DNA from: Aureobasidium sp. EXF-3400
Taxonomy: Eukaryota; Ascomycota; Dothideomycetes; Dothideales; Saccotheciaceae
DNA length: 64,000 nucleotides
Assembly: GCA_024195585.1 (NCBI GenBank)
Contig: SWBL01000090.1
Span: forward strand, 90,329-154,328
Direction of reading: 5' to 3'
Positions within the stretch are counted from its first letter, which is position 1, and the number at the start of each line of letters is the position of its first letter. Below, piece after piece: positions 1 through 9,797 of the stretch. The notes under the pieces were generated by a model, which had not been told where the DNA came from, did not search any database, and was given only the letters and a program-made list of their open reading frames with translations. The translations under genes were made by a program, and so were the position numbers.

Positions 1-1819
1 AAAAACTTCCATCCGGGGAGGTATTCCTCTTGCCACCGTCTAGCGCTTTTTGCATGACGTTCATCTTGTCAAACAGCTGGTCCGGCTTGCCGCTGACCAG
101 ATCACTACACAGATCCAGGCAGTCCAACAAGGTCGCAACTTGAGAGATATCAGTCACTTCACGGTTCAGTTGGTGGGTACGTGCTGCAGCTAGTGATCTC
201 TGGAAATTATCCGCTGAATCCGCTTGGCCACTTCTCAGGTGAACTAGTGCTTCAAGAGCTGAGCACGTAGTGAGTATGGGATATTGTCTCTGCTTCTCTG
301 CCTGTTGAGAGATCCGACGGAGGTGTTGCAAAGCTGCTGATAAGTCCGGACGCGACAGTTGAAGGGAAAATGATACACGCAAAAACCGAAAGACGTACAC
401 CCAGGAATAATGTGCATATGTCTCGGTGAGGTCAATCATTTGATCGACCATCTTGAAAGCAGACCGAGGATGCGTGCGGAACAAGGACCGAGCTTGAACA
501 TGCTTCATGCTGTACTTCAAATCGACGAGACGATTTCGTTCGCACAATGCGATGCCTTTGGTAAGCAAATCTTGTAACTCTCCGTCGTTTTCGGTCTCTT
601 CAAGAAGAAGATTGGCATATCGTAGCTGCAGCCGCGCCTCAGCCTTTGGATCCGAAAACTTCCAGTTGTTCAGTACTGACTCCATGCAGCTAAGACCAGC
701 GGATATGAGGCTGTAGTACTGGTCGATATCCGCTTCGTGGGGAGCACGCGCCAGATACGAAGATATTCCGTGAGCTTTGCTGATATACTGGTCGGCTAAG
801 CCTAGGAGCACTGGTTGCAAGTCTATAGCCGATTCTCGAGACAGGGGAGCAGGTGTCCGTGATGGCACTGGGGTTGGTGCTTTTTGCGATGAAGGTCGCC
901 TCGTTTCGATGACTACCTGTGGAGTACGCATCTGCGCTGCCGGACGTTGATGCGATGCTGGTTGGGTTTGAGAATTAGACGACGGTTGGTGTCGTGACTG
1001 CGGCTGTGGTGGCGACATGGCATGCTTGTGCGTTTGAGGAGTTGCTCTAGGTTGGGGCTGACTGGACGTCCTATAGTGTGGCTGCAATGGCGATGCAATA
1101 GGTTGAGGGTGTGACTGTGATGGTATCCTAGCATGGTTTTCCTGAGGTTTCGGCTGTGGCTGTGGCTGTGGCTGTTGCTGTTGCTGTTGCTGTGGCCTTG
1201 AGGGAGTGTTCGAGATAGATGGCGCTCTTGGAGAAGCTCCGGTGGTAGCGGTATGGTTAGGATTTGATTGATGACGCGGTCGCTGCTGACTTGAAGGCGC
1301 ATGTTGAACTGGGCTTCCTTGCGGTTGGCGCATTCCCGAACGAGAGTAGCCTGGAGCACCATCCATTTGATAGGCTTGTACAGCTTGTGGATGCATGTAT
1401 TGTTGCGGTTGAGGCTGTTGGGCTTGGTATTGTTGGTTTACCAGAAGTTGAGACAATGACTGAGGGTTTGGGGCATGGCTCTGGAAGGGAAGTGGCTGCG
1501 GCTGATACTGTGCATGAGACATGGAATAATGCGGTTGTTGCATCGCCTGTCCCATGACTGCCATTCCAGGAGAAGCCATGTAAGTCTGCGTTTGTGGCCG
1601 GGCTGATTGTCCATTCCCAGGGTACAGTGGTTGCATACTATAGCCTTGTCCCGCGAGTGAAGATGTGGACATGACATTCATGGGATGCTGTTGATATGCA
1701 GTTCCTGCAGGCGATGATTGATAGCCGTACATGGCCTGTTGCTGCTGCAGAGGCACTCCATAACCCCTCCGGCCATCGAAACCACTGTTGTTATTATTCG
1801 TATTGTCCATGCCCGCCAT
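1..1819 (-). CDS. mau2: Cohesin loading factor Mau2/Scc4, C-terminus cut by window edge
   Basis: Partner of Scc2/NIPBL in the complex that loads cohesin on chromosomes in the nucleus. The frame is open without introns from the ATG at 1819 to the window edge (about 606 codons); the stop lies outside. Residues 1 to about 325 are low-complexity and rich in Gln, Pro, Ser and His, with Q/P runs near 1150-1195. From about position 825 downwards the protein becomes helical and TPR-like, with blocks such as LLGLADQYI, SLISAGLSCMESVL and EARLQLRYANLLLEE typical of the cohesin-load family. The long Q/P-rich head is common in Pezizomycotina homologues. The ATG at 1819 is chosen because it is the first in frame; a second Met follows three codons later. 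Family assignment rests on recognised motifs, not a search. Confidence 0.82.
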   Translation of the reverse strand, partial: MAGMDNTNNNNSGFDGRRGYGVPLQQQQAMYGYQSSPAGTAYQQHPMNVMSTSSLAGQGYSMQPLYPGNGQSARPQTQTYMASPGMAVMGQAMQQPHYSMSHAQYQPQPLPFQSHAPNPQSLSQLLVNQQYQAQQPQPQQYMHPQAVQAYQMDGAPGYSRSGMRQPQGSPVQHAPSSQQRPRHQSNPNHTATTGASPRAPSISNTPSRPQQQQQQQPQPQPQPKPQENHARIPSQSHPQPIASPLQPHYRTSSQPQPRATPQTHKHAMSPPQPQSRHQPSSNSQTQPASHQRPAAQMRTPQVVIETRRPSSQKAPTPVPSRTPAPLSRESAIDLQPVLLGLADQYISKAHGISSYLARAPHEADIDQYYSLISAGLSCMESVLNNWKFSDPKAEARLQLRYANLLLEETENDGELQDLLTKGIALCERNRLVDLKYSMKHVQARSLFRTHPRSAFKMVDQMIDLTETYAHYSWVYVFRFLRVSFSLQLSRPDLSAALQHLRRISQQAEKQRQYPILTTCSALEALVHLRSGQADSADNFQRSLAAARTHQLNREVTDISQVATLLDCLDLCSDLVSGKPDQLFDKMNVMQKALDGGKRNTSPDGSF

Positions 1820-2355
1820 TTCTCGACAATGCCTCTCCGATCCCGAACAATCACATGAAGACTGTCAAGAATCAATTAAGCAACGCGCTATCTGGACAAA
1901 GTACGCGTGGTAAGAAAATCAGTCTTGGCAGCCGAGGCAGCGATCTCCTATGGTCTGTTGACACGAACTGACAGGAAAAACTTGTGCACGGTTTCCTGGC
2001 TCTGCTCTTTGAATCTCAAAAATGTCAAAAGAGCCCTATACACTTGGCTGTGAATTCACATGCTTCGCGAGAATTCCTCAATCTAGTCCAAGTAGCCGAG
2101 ATTGATCGGGAGTGCCGGGCCCGCCAGACTTCACGGAGCGGTATGACGCTGATCCGTGAGCGTTCTATCGATCGTCAAACTGTGTACAATATAAATATAA
2201 ATATATCAAACGTCCCCTAGACTCGGAGTTGCTTCTTGCTTGTCGATACTCATTGCCAGCTATACCAGGACTCTTGCAACCCAAGTCGCACTTGGTTGAC
2301 TCAAAGCCTCTCGAATCAAGGTTCAAGCATTTAATCTTCTGGACATAGAAAAGTC
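1820..2355. other. Divergent intergenic region, mau2/esterase
   Basis: 536 nt between two divergently transcribed genes. It should hold both promoters. The only clear signal is the AT-rich element near 2190. No credible coding frame is seen; short ORFs here lack codon structure. Confidence 0.6.
2190..2206 (+). promoter_or_regulatory. TATA-rich element upstream of the esterase gene
   Basis: A run of overlapping TATAAATA units lies about 150 nt before the ATG at 2356, a plausible TATA distance if the leader is about 100 nt. It is the only such AT-rich tract in the region. Promoter function is inference. Confidence 0.4.
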
Positions 2356-3888
2356 ATGGATCTTTCATGGTTGCTCGGCCATGCCCGTGTCTCATTCCAC
2401 CACTCCAAGAACACTATCTCTCTGACCTCTAAATCTGGAAAAACAGCCCTTTCTGACATATGCAAATCATCGACGCCACCCTGCAAGTTGAATCCTCTAC
2501 TGTTCAATGGTCATCTCCATACTGCGTGGACAGCCGTAAAGGCTGCTGGACCCCCTATCATGTATAAGCGCCAGATTTTCGAGTCTGATGATCCCCGATT
2601 TGCAGGCAGTTTTGCCGTCGACTTCGTAACCCACCATCGGGCACCGACAGAAGATTCCAGCCTCCCTCCTCGTACGACCTACTTTACTGAGGATGAATTT
2701 GCGAACATTGGCAGTGATGACACCAAGCCTATGTTGATCACCCTGCATGGATTGAGTGGCGGATCGCATGAAATCTATCTCAGACATGTGTTGGAGCCTT
2801 TGGTAGATCAGAGCGAGCAAGGCGATTGGGAGGCCATTGTCATCAACAGCCGTGGCTGTGCTATGAGTAAAATCACCACCGGTATCTTGTACAACGCAAG
2901 AGCCACTTGGGATCTACGACAGACGGTCAAATGGTGCAGAAAGACGTACCCGAATCGCCCTCTATACGCCATTGGATACTCCTTGGGTGCCAATATTCTC
3001 ACAAATGTATGTAGATTCGGTCGATGTTTCGATATCAACATGTCCTTTCTGACTTTGCGGTGTTGTAGTATCTCGGTGAAGAGGGCGATACGTGCGAGTT
3101 GCAAGCGGCAGTAGTCTGTTCCAACCCCTGGAAACTCGAAGTCGCCAGTCTTGCCCTGCAGCGCACTTGGCTCGGACTCAATGTCTATTCCAAAACGATG
3201 GGAACCAGCATGAAGAAGCTATTTGCACAGTGAGTTGTTCAAGAGCCGCAAGAGTGATACGAAACTGATTGGATATAGACACGCAGATCAAGTGATCAAG
3301 GACGGTAATATTGACCCGGAAAGGGTTGCAAGGATCAAATATTTGCATGAGTTCGACAGGGAGATTCAGTGCCCGACTTGGGGATACCCGACAGAATACG
3401 CGTATTATCGTGACGCATCTTCGGCAGACTCGGTCATTGCCATTCGCACTCCCACCTTCGCCATCCATGCTGAGGACGATCCGGTAAGCTGCCAACTTGT
3501 TCTTGATTGACACAACCCATAGCTGATTAATTCCAGATTGCTGTAGACGAGGCTGTCCCGTACGGGGAAATCAAGCAAAATCCGTATGTGGTCATGTGCT
3601 CGACTTCGACTGGAGGCCACTTGAGTTGGTTCGAGATTGGTGGAACGAGATGGTTCTCCAAGCCGGTATGTTTTTCTTTGCATTCGTCACTTGAATTTGC
3701 TGGCGTGCTGACACTTGTGACAGGCAGTGAACTTCCTTCAGAAGATGGCGCGCGAGTACAATAGCGGTAGAAAGGACGGCCCGACAGGCACATTGTCAGA
3801 GATGACGAGCAAGGCGATATCGAACAGCGGCTTCAAGAGTCCATTTGTCTTTGAGCCGATGCGCCGCAAGATGTACCTTCCGGAGTAG
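2356..3888 (+). CDS. Alpha/beta hydrolase, ABHD1/3 - Eht1/Eeb1 type esterase
   Basis: Member of the YheT/EMB8/ABHD1-3 hydrolases, which in yeast include the ethyl-ester synthases/esterases Eht1 and Eeb1 acting on medium-chain acyl esters. Five exons: 2356-3006, 3069-3229, 3279-3483, 3537-3665, 3724-3888; joined frame 436 aa. The oxyanion region TLHGLSGGS is followed by the nucleophile elbow GYSLGAN (Ser catalytic), the acid in HAEDDP and the His in TGGHLSWF, so the triad is complete. The HLHTAW segment near residue 55 is also typical of the family. The exact substrate cannot be told. It is convergent with LOC1, whose stop lies only 80 nt away. Confidence 0.85.
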
Positions 3889-3968
3889 AAGAATGAAGAT
3901 AGATGGATAGAGATGGGTATCGTGCGCGGAATTAGACAAAAGGCAGGCTGGCAAACGAGCAATCAAGA

Positions 3969-4569
3969 TCAACCGAACGAGACTCTCTTCTTCTTGGGCT
4001 TGTCGGCGGCAGGCTCAACGTCAGTATTGGCATCGGATGACTTGGCACCCTTCTTGTTCTTCTTTCTGCGGAGTTCATCCTTGACTCCCTCCTGTGTTTG
4101 TGTGAGCGGAGTGGTTTGACGAGTTGGATGCGTGTGAAGTGCTTACCAGCTTCTCCTTGCGACCAGCCTCTCTCTTCTCGGCTTCGGCCTTTCTGGCCTC
4201 GCGAATCTCCTCCATCTGACGAGCACGGATCATCTTGCTCTCAATGTTTCCTTCCTTCTCGGCCTGAACCATGGCGAGGATAGTCATCAAGGATTCCTTG
4301 TCATCGACAAAGGTCTTTCCCTTCTTGACACCATTGGGCTTCTGAATACCAGCAGGGCGGATACCGTTGAGGGTGGGGATGTTGAGCTCCTTTTCTGTGT
4401 AGACGCGCTTCTTCTTCTTTGCAGGGCCGTGGGAAGTGGACTTGGACTTTTGCTCGACAGTCTTTGGCTTGGGACCGGTGGGCTTCTTTGGTTTGGGACG
4501 GTCGGCGGACTTGGATGCGGACTTGGCGCCCTTGGATGGGCCACCCTTTGTAGATTTCGTAGGAGCCAT
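3969..4569 (-). CDS. loc1: 60S subunit assembly/export protein Loc1
   Basis: Basic nucleolar protein needed for 60S ribosome assembly and, in yeast, ASH1 mRNA localisation. Two exons read on the minus strand: 4569-4147 and 4091-3969, with a 55-nt intron; 181 aa. The N-terminus is Lys/Pro/Ser-rich. The conserved centre has [15 protein letters not shown], then GKTFVDD and [15 protein letters not shown], then a long charged helix. The C-terminus ends PKKKRVSFG, matching the fungal Loc1 family. The upstream frame is open to 4752, but the ATG at 4569 (MAPTKS) gives the usual family start. It is divergent from VPS68, with about 256 nt between start codons. Confidence 0.88.
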
Positions 4570-4825
4570 TGCGTGTGGAAGATGTGTCGAGTATGCTGCT
4601 GATAAAAGTCGAGAATTTCCAGACCAAGTTGGGCAGAACAAAAGATTGCCAAGATATTGGGAAGCGGGCGGTGAGCGGCGAGAACTGGACCCGGACCCGA
4701 GTGCCAGGCAAGCACCGACCTCTTCGGCAAGGTGAGCTACTTGTACGTCCAAGGTACTCGTATGTGATCACTCGCACAACTGCTTTACCGCCTCACGTCG
4801 TCGCTCTCTGTATCTACCTATCGCC

Positions 4826-5450
4826 ATGGCCAGTGAACGTGTTTTCCGTCTGCCCTTCCGCAAGCCGCAATGGCTGAACAGCGCCACTACCCGTACCGCC
4901 GGCGTCTACTTTGCTGGAGCCTTGGTACGCCGACCTAGACACTACTGCTCGAGCCACAGCTAACAGCCAGCTCGCTACAGTTTGCTATCGCCCTCTTCGT
5001 CTTCCTTGATGCCGCCATCTATTCTAAATCTGCCCTCAATGGCTCCGACATACATGTGACCTTTATCGACTGGATTCCCGTCATCTTCAGTGTCCTCGGC
5101 ATGCTCATCGTCAACTCGATCGACAAGACTCGTCTCTCTGAGGATAGCTACAGTGGTGGTGATGGTGCTGCCTGGAAGGCTCGCGTTGTCTTGTTCATGG
5201 GTTTTGCTGCAATCGCCGGTGGTCTCGCTGGCGGTGTCACCGTCATGGTCCTGAAGTACTTTGTTCCGCAATACACCTTCCCTACCCTCTGGTTCGGTGT
5301 CGCCAACGTCATCGCCAACATTCTGGTGTCGCTCAGGTATGCCATTTATCTCTCTTGTTTGGGGTTACTACTAACCATTCCTCTAGCTCTGTCGTCCTTT
5401 GGGTTTCGCAGAACATGGAAGATGACTACACCTACAACTTGCAGCTATAG
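4826..5450 (+). CDS. vps68: Vps68 / TMEM50 (UPF0220) membrane protein
   Basis: Small tetraspan protein of the UPF0220/TMEM50 family; the yeast member Vps68 acts with Vps55 in endosome-to-vacuole sorting. Exons 4826-4924, 4981-5336 and 5387-5450 give 172 aa. Four hydrophobic segments are visible: around AGVYFAGALFAIALFVF, WIPVIFSVLGMLIVNS, VVLFMGFAAIAGGLAGG and TLWFGVANVIANILVS. The conserved SEDSYSGGDGAAWKAR loop lies between segments 2 and 3. The tail MEDDYTYNLQL is near the length of the yeast protein (184 aa). The start at 4826 has a purine-free but acceptable context and yields the standard N-terminus MASERVF. Confidence 0.87.
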
Positions 5451-6188
5451 TAGGCTGCATGTATCCAGATAGCTCTTTTATCACTTGGGTATTACTGGAT
5501 AGCCCCGTTCTTGTAGTTTTTGACATGATCGATCCCGCAGACTTCTTTGCGAAGCCTTATAACGTCTCTTTATGCAATGTTCGTTGCAATCACGGCCATT
5601 TGTCGTATCTGGGCTGAATCTACCTGCGCCTATTTCTATCGTCTGTACGTCTGGGTGTTAGTGATAAGCATGTTGTATTGCTGGTGGGTTACTGCACAAT
5701 ATCACTTGTCGCGTGCTGCAATGCCTATGCTGAACGCACCCAACAGCCCGTGTAACATGGATGTAAGACTGGTTGGCGTCATCAAGGTAATCAATGGCAG
5801 AACCATGGGATGCCATAGTTCAGTGAGCTCTCGATCAACCGGTTGAGCAACTCTATACTATCTTAGCCGGTCTTAATCTCGAGTGGTATCGACATCTTCT
5901 GAGAGACAGGGTCACGCTGCATACAAGAAGCATGACGCCAAAGGCGGTGAGAAGGCGCATGCATCAATCAAGTCCGCGTTTGGCAATCCATCAACATTAC
6001 AACCAACACCATCAAACCAAATATTCGCATCCGCCTCCATTCGTAACAAGAACCAAAATACACGAATCAAAATTCATCCAACACGAGCAATCGACTTTGT
6101 CGCGACGCTGCGCTCATTGAGGGCGCAACACGCGCTTCAAACCAGATATTTGTCTTTCACATCCTTATTCAACATCTTTAACCGCAAC
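5451..6188. other. Intergenic region and leader of RNase H1
   Basis: 738 nt. The first half shows no gene. From 5883 to 6188 the frame of RNase H1 stays open upstream of its ATG without any in-frame ATG, and its last part is Arg-rich and acid-poor (see finding). An out-of-frame ATG at 5932 opens a 62-codon frame that would be an upstream ORF if the transcript starts before it. Confidence 0.55.
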
Positions 6189-7375
6189 ATGCCCGCCAAA
6201 TTTTACGTCGTCAAGGCCGGACGAAAACCTGGAATCTACCACAGCTGGGATGAGTGTTTGGCGCAAGTCAGAGGATTCAAGGGCGCTGCTTGTGGGTAGC
6301 CATCAGTGTGACGAGCCGAACAAGACTGACTCCATCCAGTCAAGTCATTCCCTTTACTCGACGAGGCCAAAGCCTGGCTAAATGGCGCCGACACCACGGC
6401 TTCTACTCCATCGACGAATTCCAATAAACCGACCAAGTTCTATGGAGTGCACAAAGGCCACAAGCCAGGCGTCTACACTTCATGGGCAGAGGCGCAAAAC
6501 ACAATAGCAGATTTCAAGGGTGCCGTCTACAAATCATTCAAAACTCGCGAAGAGGCACAAAGTTTCTTCAAGAACGGTCCTCAGCCGAAGAGAGCATCTG
6601 AGGAGCTCTCACAACCAAGCCCTCCAACAAAGAAGCAGAAGAAGGAAACAGAAGAACACGAGGATCTGGTTGAATACAGTGCTGGAGAAGGTCCCTTGCC
6701 CGCGGGTGCCGAAGATGGCTTTGATCCGCGCATCGCACTGAACCCTTTGACTGGCAAAGTTGAGTACAAAGAACCTACAACCAAGTGGCAGGCTGTCAAC
6801 CTGCAAGATGACAAACCAGTCATCATCTACACAGACGGCAGTTCGCTCGGTAACGGAGCTCATGGAGCTGTTGCAGGAGTTGGCGTCTACTTTGGTCCCA
6901 AGGACAAGCGGTATGACATGCACCTCTAGCGTTATAGGCGTCCACCGCTGACACAGTCTGCAGAAACCTGTCCGAGCCTCTGTCCGGTACTCGTCAAACC
7001 AACCAACGCGCCGAACTCACCGCCATACAACGTGCTCTCGAGATTGCCCCGCGCAACCGTCCTGTCACCATCTATACTGACAGCAACTATTCGATCAAAT
7101 GCGTAACCGAGTGGTTCGTCAAATGGCGGGCTAACGGCTGGCTCAATGCATCCAAGAAGCCAGTGGAGAACAAGGACCTGATTGAGAAGATTCTGACATT
7201 GATTGAACAGCGGAAGAACATGTCTCAAGAAATCAGCAGCATCAACAAAGTCGAGTTCGTATGGGTCAAGGGACATGCCACCAACGAGGGCAACATTGCT
7301 GCTGATGAGCTTGCTGTTGCTGGCGCGCGTGAGGCTAGGGAGATGATCGCCAACCCTGACTTTGAAGAGCCGTAG
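6189..7375 (+). CDS. rnh1: Ribonuclease H1 with two hybrid-binding domains
   Basis: Degrades the RNA strand of RNA-DNA hybrids. Exons 6189-6291, 6340-6910 and 6964-7375 give 361 aa. Two hybrid-binding (Cauli-VI-like) domains lie at about residues 4-48 and 67-112, with the repeated pattern K-x-G-x-K-PGIY/GVY-x-SW. A charged linker with a KKQKKE nuclear-signal-like run follows. The catalytic domain spans about 193-350, with D200 in IYTDGS, E242 in NQRAEL, D264 in YTDSN and D339 in NIAADE, so the DEDD set is intact. The first donor is GTGGGT, slightly non-consensus, but only this join keeps the domain frame (KGAAFKSF). Domain layout matches Pezizomycotina RNase H1. Confidence 0.92.
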
Positions 7376-8128
7376 ACCCCTCTTCGCCTATTGGGGGTTG
7401 TTGCCTTGCACTGTGGAGTTTGATCTGCATGGATGAGGGGAAGGGAGGGATTCACGACATTATGATAGCTAGGGAGTCTTACAACGGCCGTATGATTGGC
7501 ATCTTCCATTTGATGCTCGAGAACGGTTCTGACGGACGGTTCTTCACATCATCCAGATGGGAAACAGCAAACCACACAGCCTAACTATACGTTTTTCATC
7601 ACGAACTTTGGGAAATCCAGTCTGCAATGTAGAGCGGGTGTTGACACTCCCGAGAGGAAGTAGTGGGGGCGGGCAAGTGGGATTGATTGACACGTGCGTT
7701 GGCAGCTCCGTCAATGACGTTTCGGCCTTGTTTCATGTTTCGACTTTCGGTCCTTGTTTTGTTCGCCGAAGGAGTCGCTGTTGTTGAACATTGACCCACG
7801 CGCACGTCGAATGAGAATTTGAGGAGGTCCTCGTTTCGTCGCCGTGACTCGCCAGTCGATCAATTTGCTTGTCATCACGTAGAGGAATCTCCACCGTCAA
7901 AGGAGTCGCGACTGCTGCACAAGTGACGCATCGGCCTGCTCAACCACCTGACACGATCGAGTCAATCACCATTTCGTCGCATTTAGGGTTTGGCAGGGCC
8001 ATGCTATCACCGTAAGTCCGCACAAGGTATATAAAGCCCTGTACGGCCATGAACTAGATAGAGCCTCCCTTACCCTTTTCAGCTTTTGCATAACACTCAC
8101 TACACCACTTTCTTCATTTGTTCTAGCA
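7376..8128. other. Intergenic region before GST gene
   Basis: 753 nt between two same-strand genes. It holds the RNase H1 3' end and the GST promoter with a clear TATA box at 8028. No credible gene is seen. Confidence 0.6.
8028..8035 (+). promoter_or_regulatory. TATA box of the GST gene
   Basis: TATATAAA lies 93 nt before the ATG at 8129, followed by a pyrimidine-rich initiation-like stretch and a CA-rich leader. A strong TATA fits an inducible stress gene such as a GST. Function is inferred. Confidence 0.6.
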
Positions 8129-8885
8129 ATGCCCTCAACTCTTGTTGTCCACCACCTGCGCGTCAGTCAATCTGAATGCATCGTCTGGCTCTGTGAAGAG
8201 CTTGGAATCGATTACAAGCTCGTATGCCACGACCGCGACCAGCAGACACTCCTAGCCCCCGATGTGTACAAGGAACTCAGCCCATTGCGGACGGCGCCCG
8301 TGATTGAGGATGTTGATACTTACACCCCGAACCTCGATCATATCCGCCTAGCAGAGTCTCAGGCATGCATCGAATGGATTTGCAGAAAACATGGCCAAGG
8401 ACGTTTGTTGAACAAACCTTGGGATCCCAACTGGAAGGAATGGTTGTTCTGGTAAGGAAATCATCGTGATAATGCTGCTCGGAAGACTAAGTTGTGCTAA
8501 TCCTGCTTCCAGGTGGCACTTCACACACGGCTCGTTCCAACCCACATGTCAGATGAAACTGCTCGCTGCAGCGCTTCCAGAGGATCACCCTGGCCTCAAG
8601 GTGGCCAATTCAAGGATCGATCACTACCTTGACTTGATCGAGCAACGCTTAAGCAAGTCGAGGTTCCTCGTCGGCGACGAGCTCACAGCTGCCGACATCC
8701 AGATGGTCTTTCCGCTTACCACCCAGAGGGCCTTCGTGCCAATCGACCTCAGCGCTTACCCCAACATACTAAGGTACCTGAAAGAGATTGGAGAAAGACC
8801 AGCGTACCGAAAGACCTTTGAAAAGGCTGAGACAACACTTCAACCGATGCTCGATGCCAACCCTCCATCTCCCTACAAGTTTTGA
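8129..8885 (+). CDS. Glutathione S-transferase
   Basis: Cytosolic GST fold, conjugating glutathione to electrophiles or acting as a peroxidase. Exons 8129-8451 and 8513-8885 (61-nt intron) give 231 aa. The thioredoxin-like N-terminal domain has the HLRVSQSE active-site region near residues 9-16, where Ser is the usual fungal catalytic position, LGIDYKL, and SPLRTAPVIED, in which the cis-Pro (APVI) follows residue 50. The C-terminal helical domain carries FLVGDELTAADIQMVFPL, the N-capping motif typical of GSTs, and a conserved GERPAYRKTFEKA end. The subclass is probably the fungal GstA/Ure2-like type. No targeting signal is seen. Confidence 0.88.
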
Positions 8886-9797
8886 TGGGGCTGATACTAT
8901 ATGAAGCGATATAATTTCTTTCTACTATTGGGGATTATAGAGGTTTGGTCGAAGGATTACCATCACTTGGCGTTTGGATGGGACTTTGTGATAGACAATA
9001 GATTTGGCCTAGCTAAGGCTGCCCTTATAGACATGGTTTCTCTCTTGTTCAATGTACTTGTCTGGCCTCTTTTTTGAACAAGTTACAAGACAAAGCCCTA
9101 TGCACAGGTCCGCGGGCCCTCAAGATGACAACTCTGCACCAATTGGCGTTGGCGTCTGCATCCATCGATTGGTCTCACGCGAGTCGTGAAACATTCGTAT
9201 TTGGATGCTGTGGTTCTTAGAACGCTAGCCGCAGGCCGAGCCTCGCACTGAATCGGGCTTTTCGTCGCACGGAACGCCAACTTCCTTCGCCGTTGTTGCT
9301 GTACACAACGCCCAATAGGCAGGTCTTAAGCCTTACCAACTATACCGCGATACCGTGCTCTCTCGAACTCGTTTTTGCGTAAGCGCGACCGTAGAAAGAC
9401 AGAAGAAGTCTATTGATCACGTCTCGAACCTTGTCCCGGATGCTCGCCCTAAGCCCTGCAACTTGTTTCGGCAGTTCATACCGCAACACCTCTCGCGTCA
9501 TGCACAACTCCATTGCTGCATTAGTCTGCAGGCTCGACAGCCTAGCTGAATTGTACCAACCGGAAGAGTGATACAAGCTTCGCAATCCTCAAGCCGTGGA
9601 TGTATCGTAGTCTTTACGGTGTCGAAGCGGCTCACTTGCCTCTGAGTCGTGAACAGACGAGTTCCTCTCATCAACGTCTGGTCAAGTGCCGACGGTTGTA
9701 CTTCCAGTTATACCGTTGCGATGTCTAAGTTGCCCTAACCCGATAGCCATGCAGGAAGTTTCGAAGGACTGTACTTCACATAAGTATGTAAGTTGAG
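8886..9797. other. Intergenic region before GLEYA gene
   Basis: 912 nt with no recognisable gene. Short open frames at 9098-9585 lack codon bias and known motifs. No clear TATA box is seen. Confidence 0.55.
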
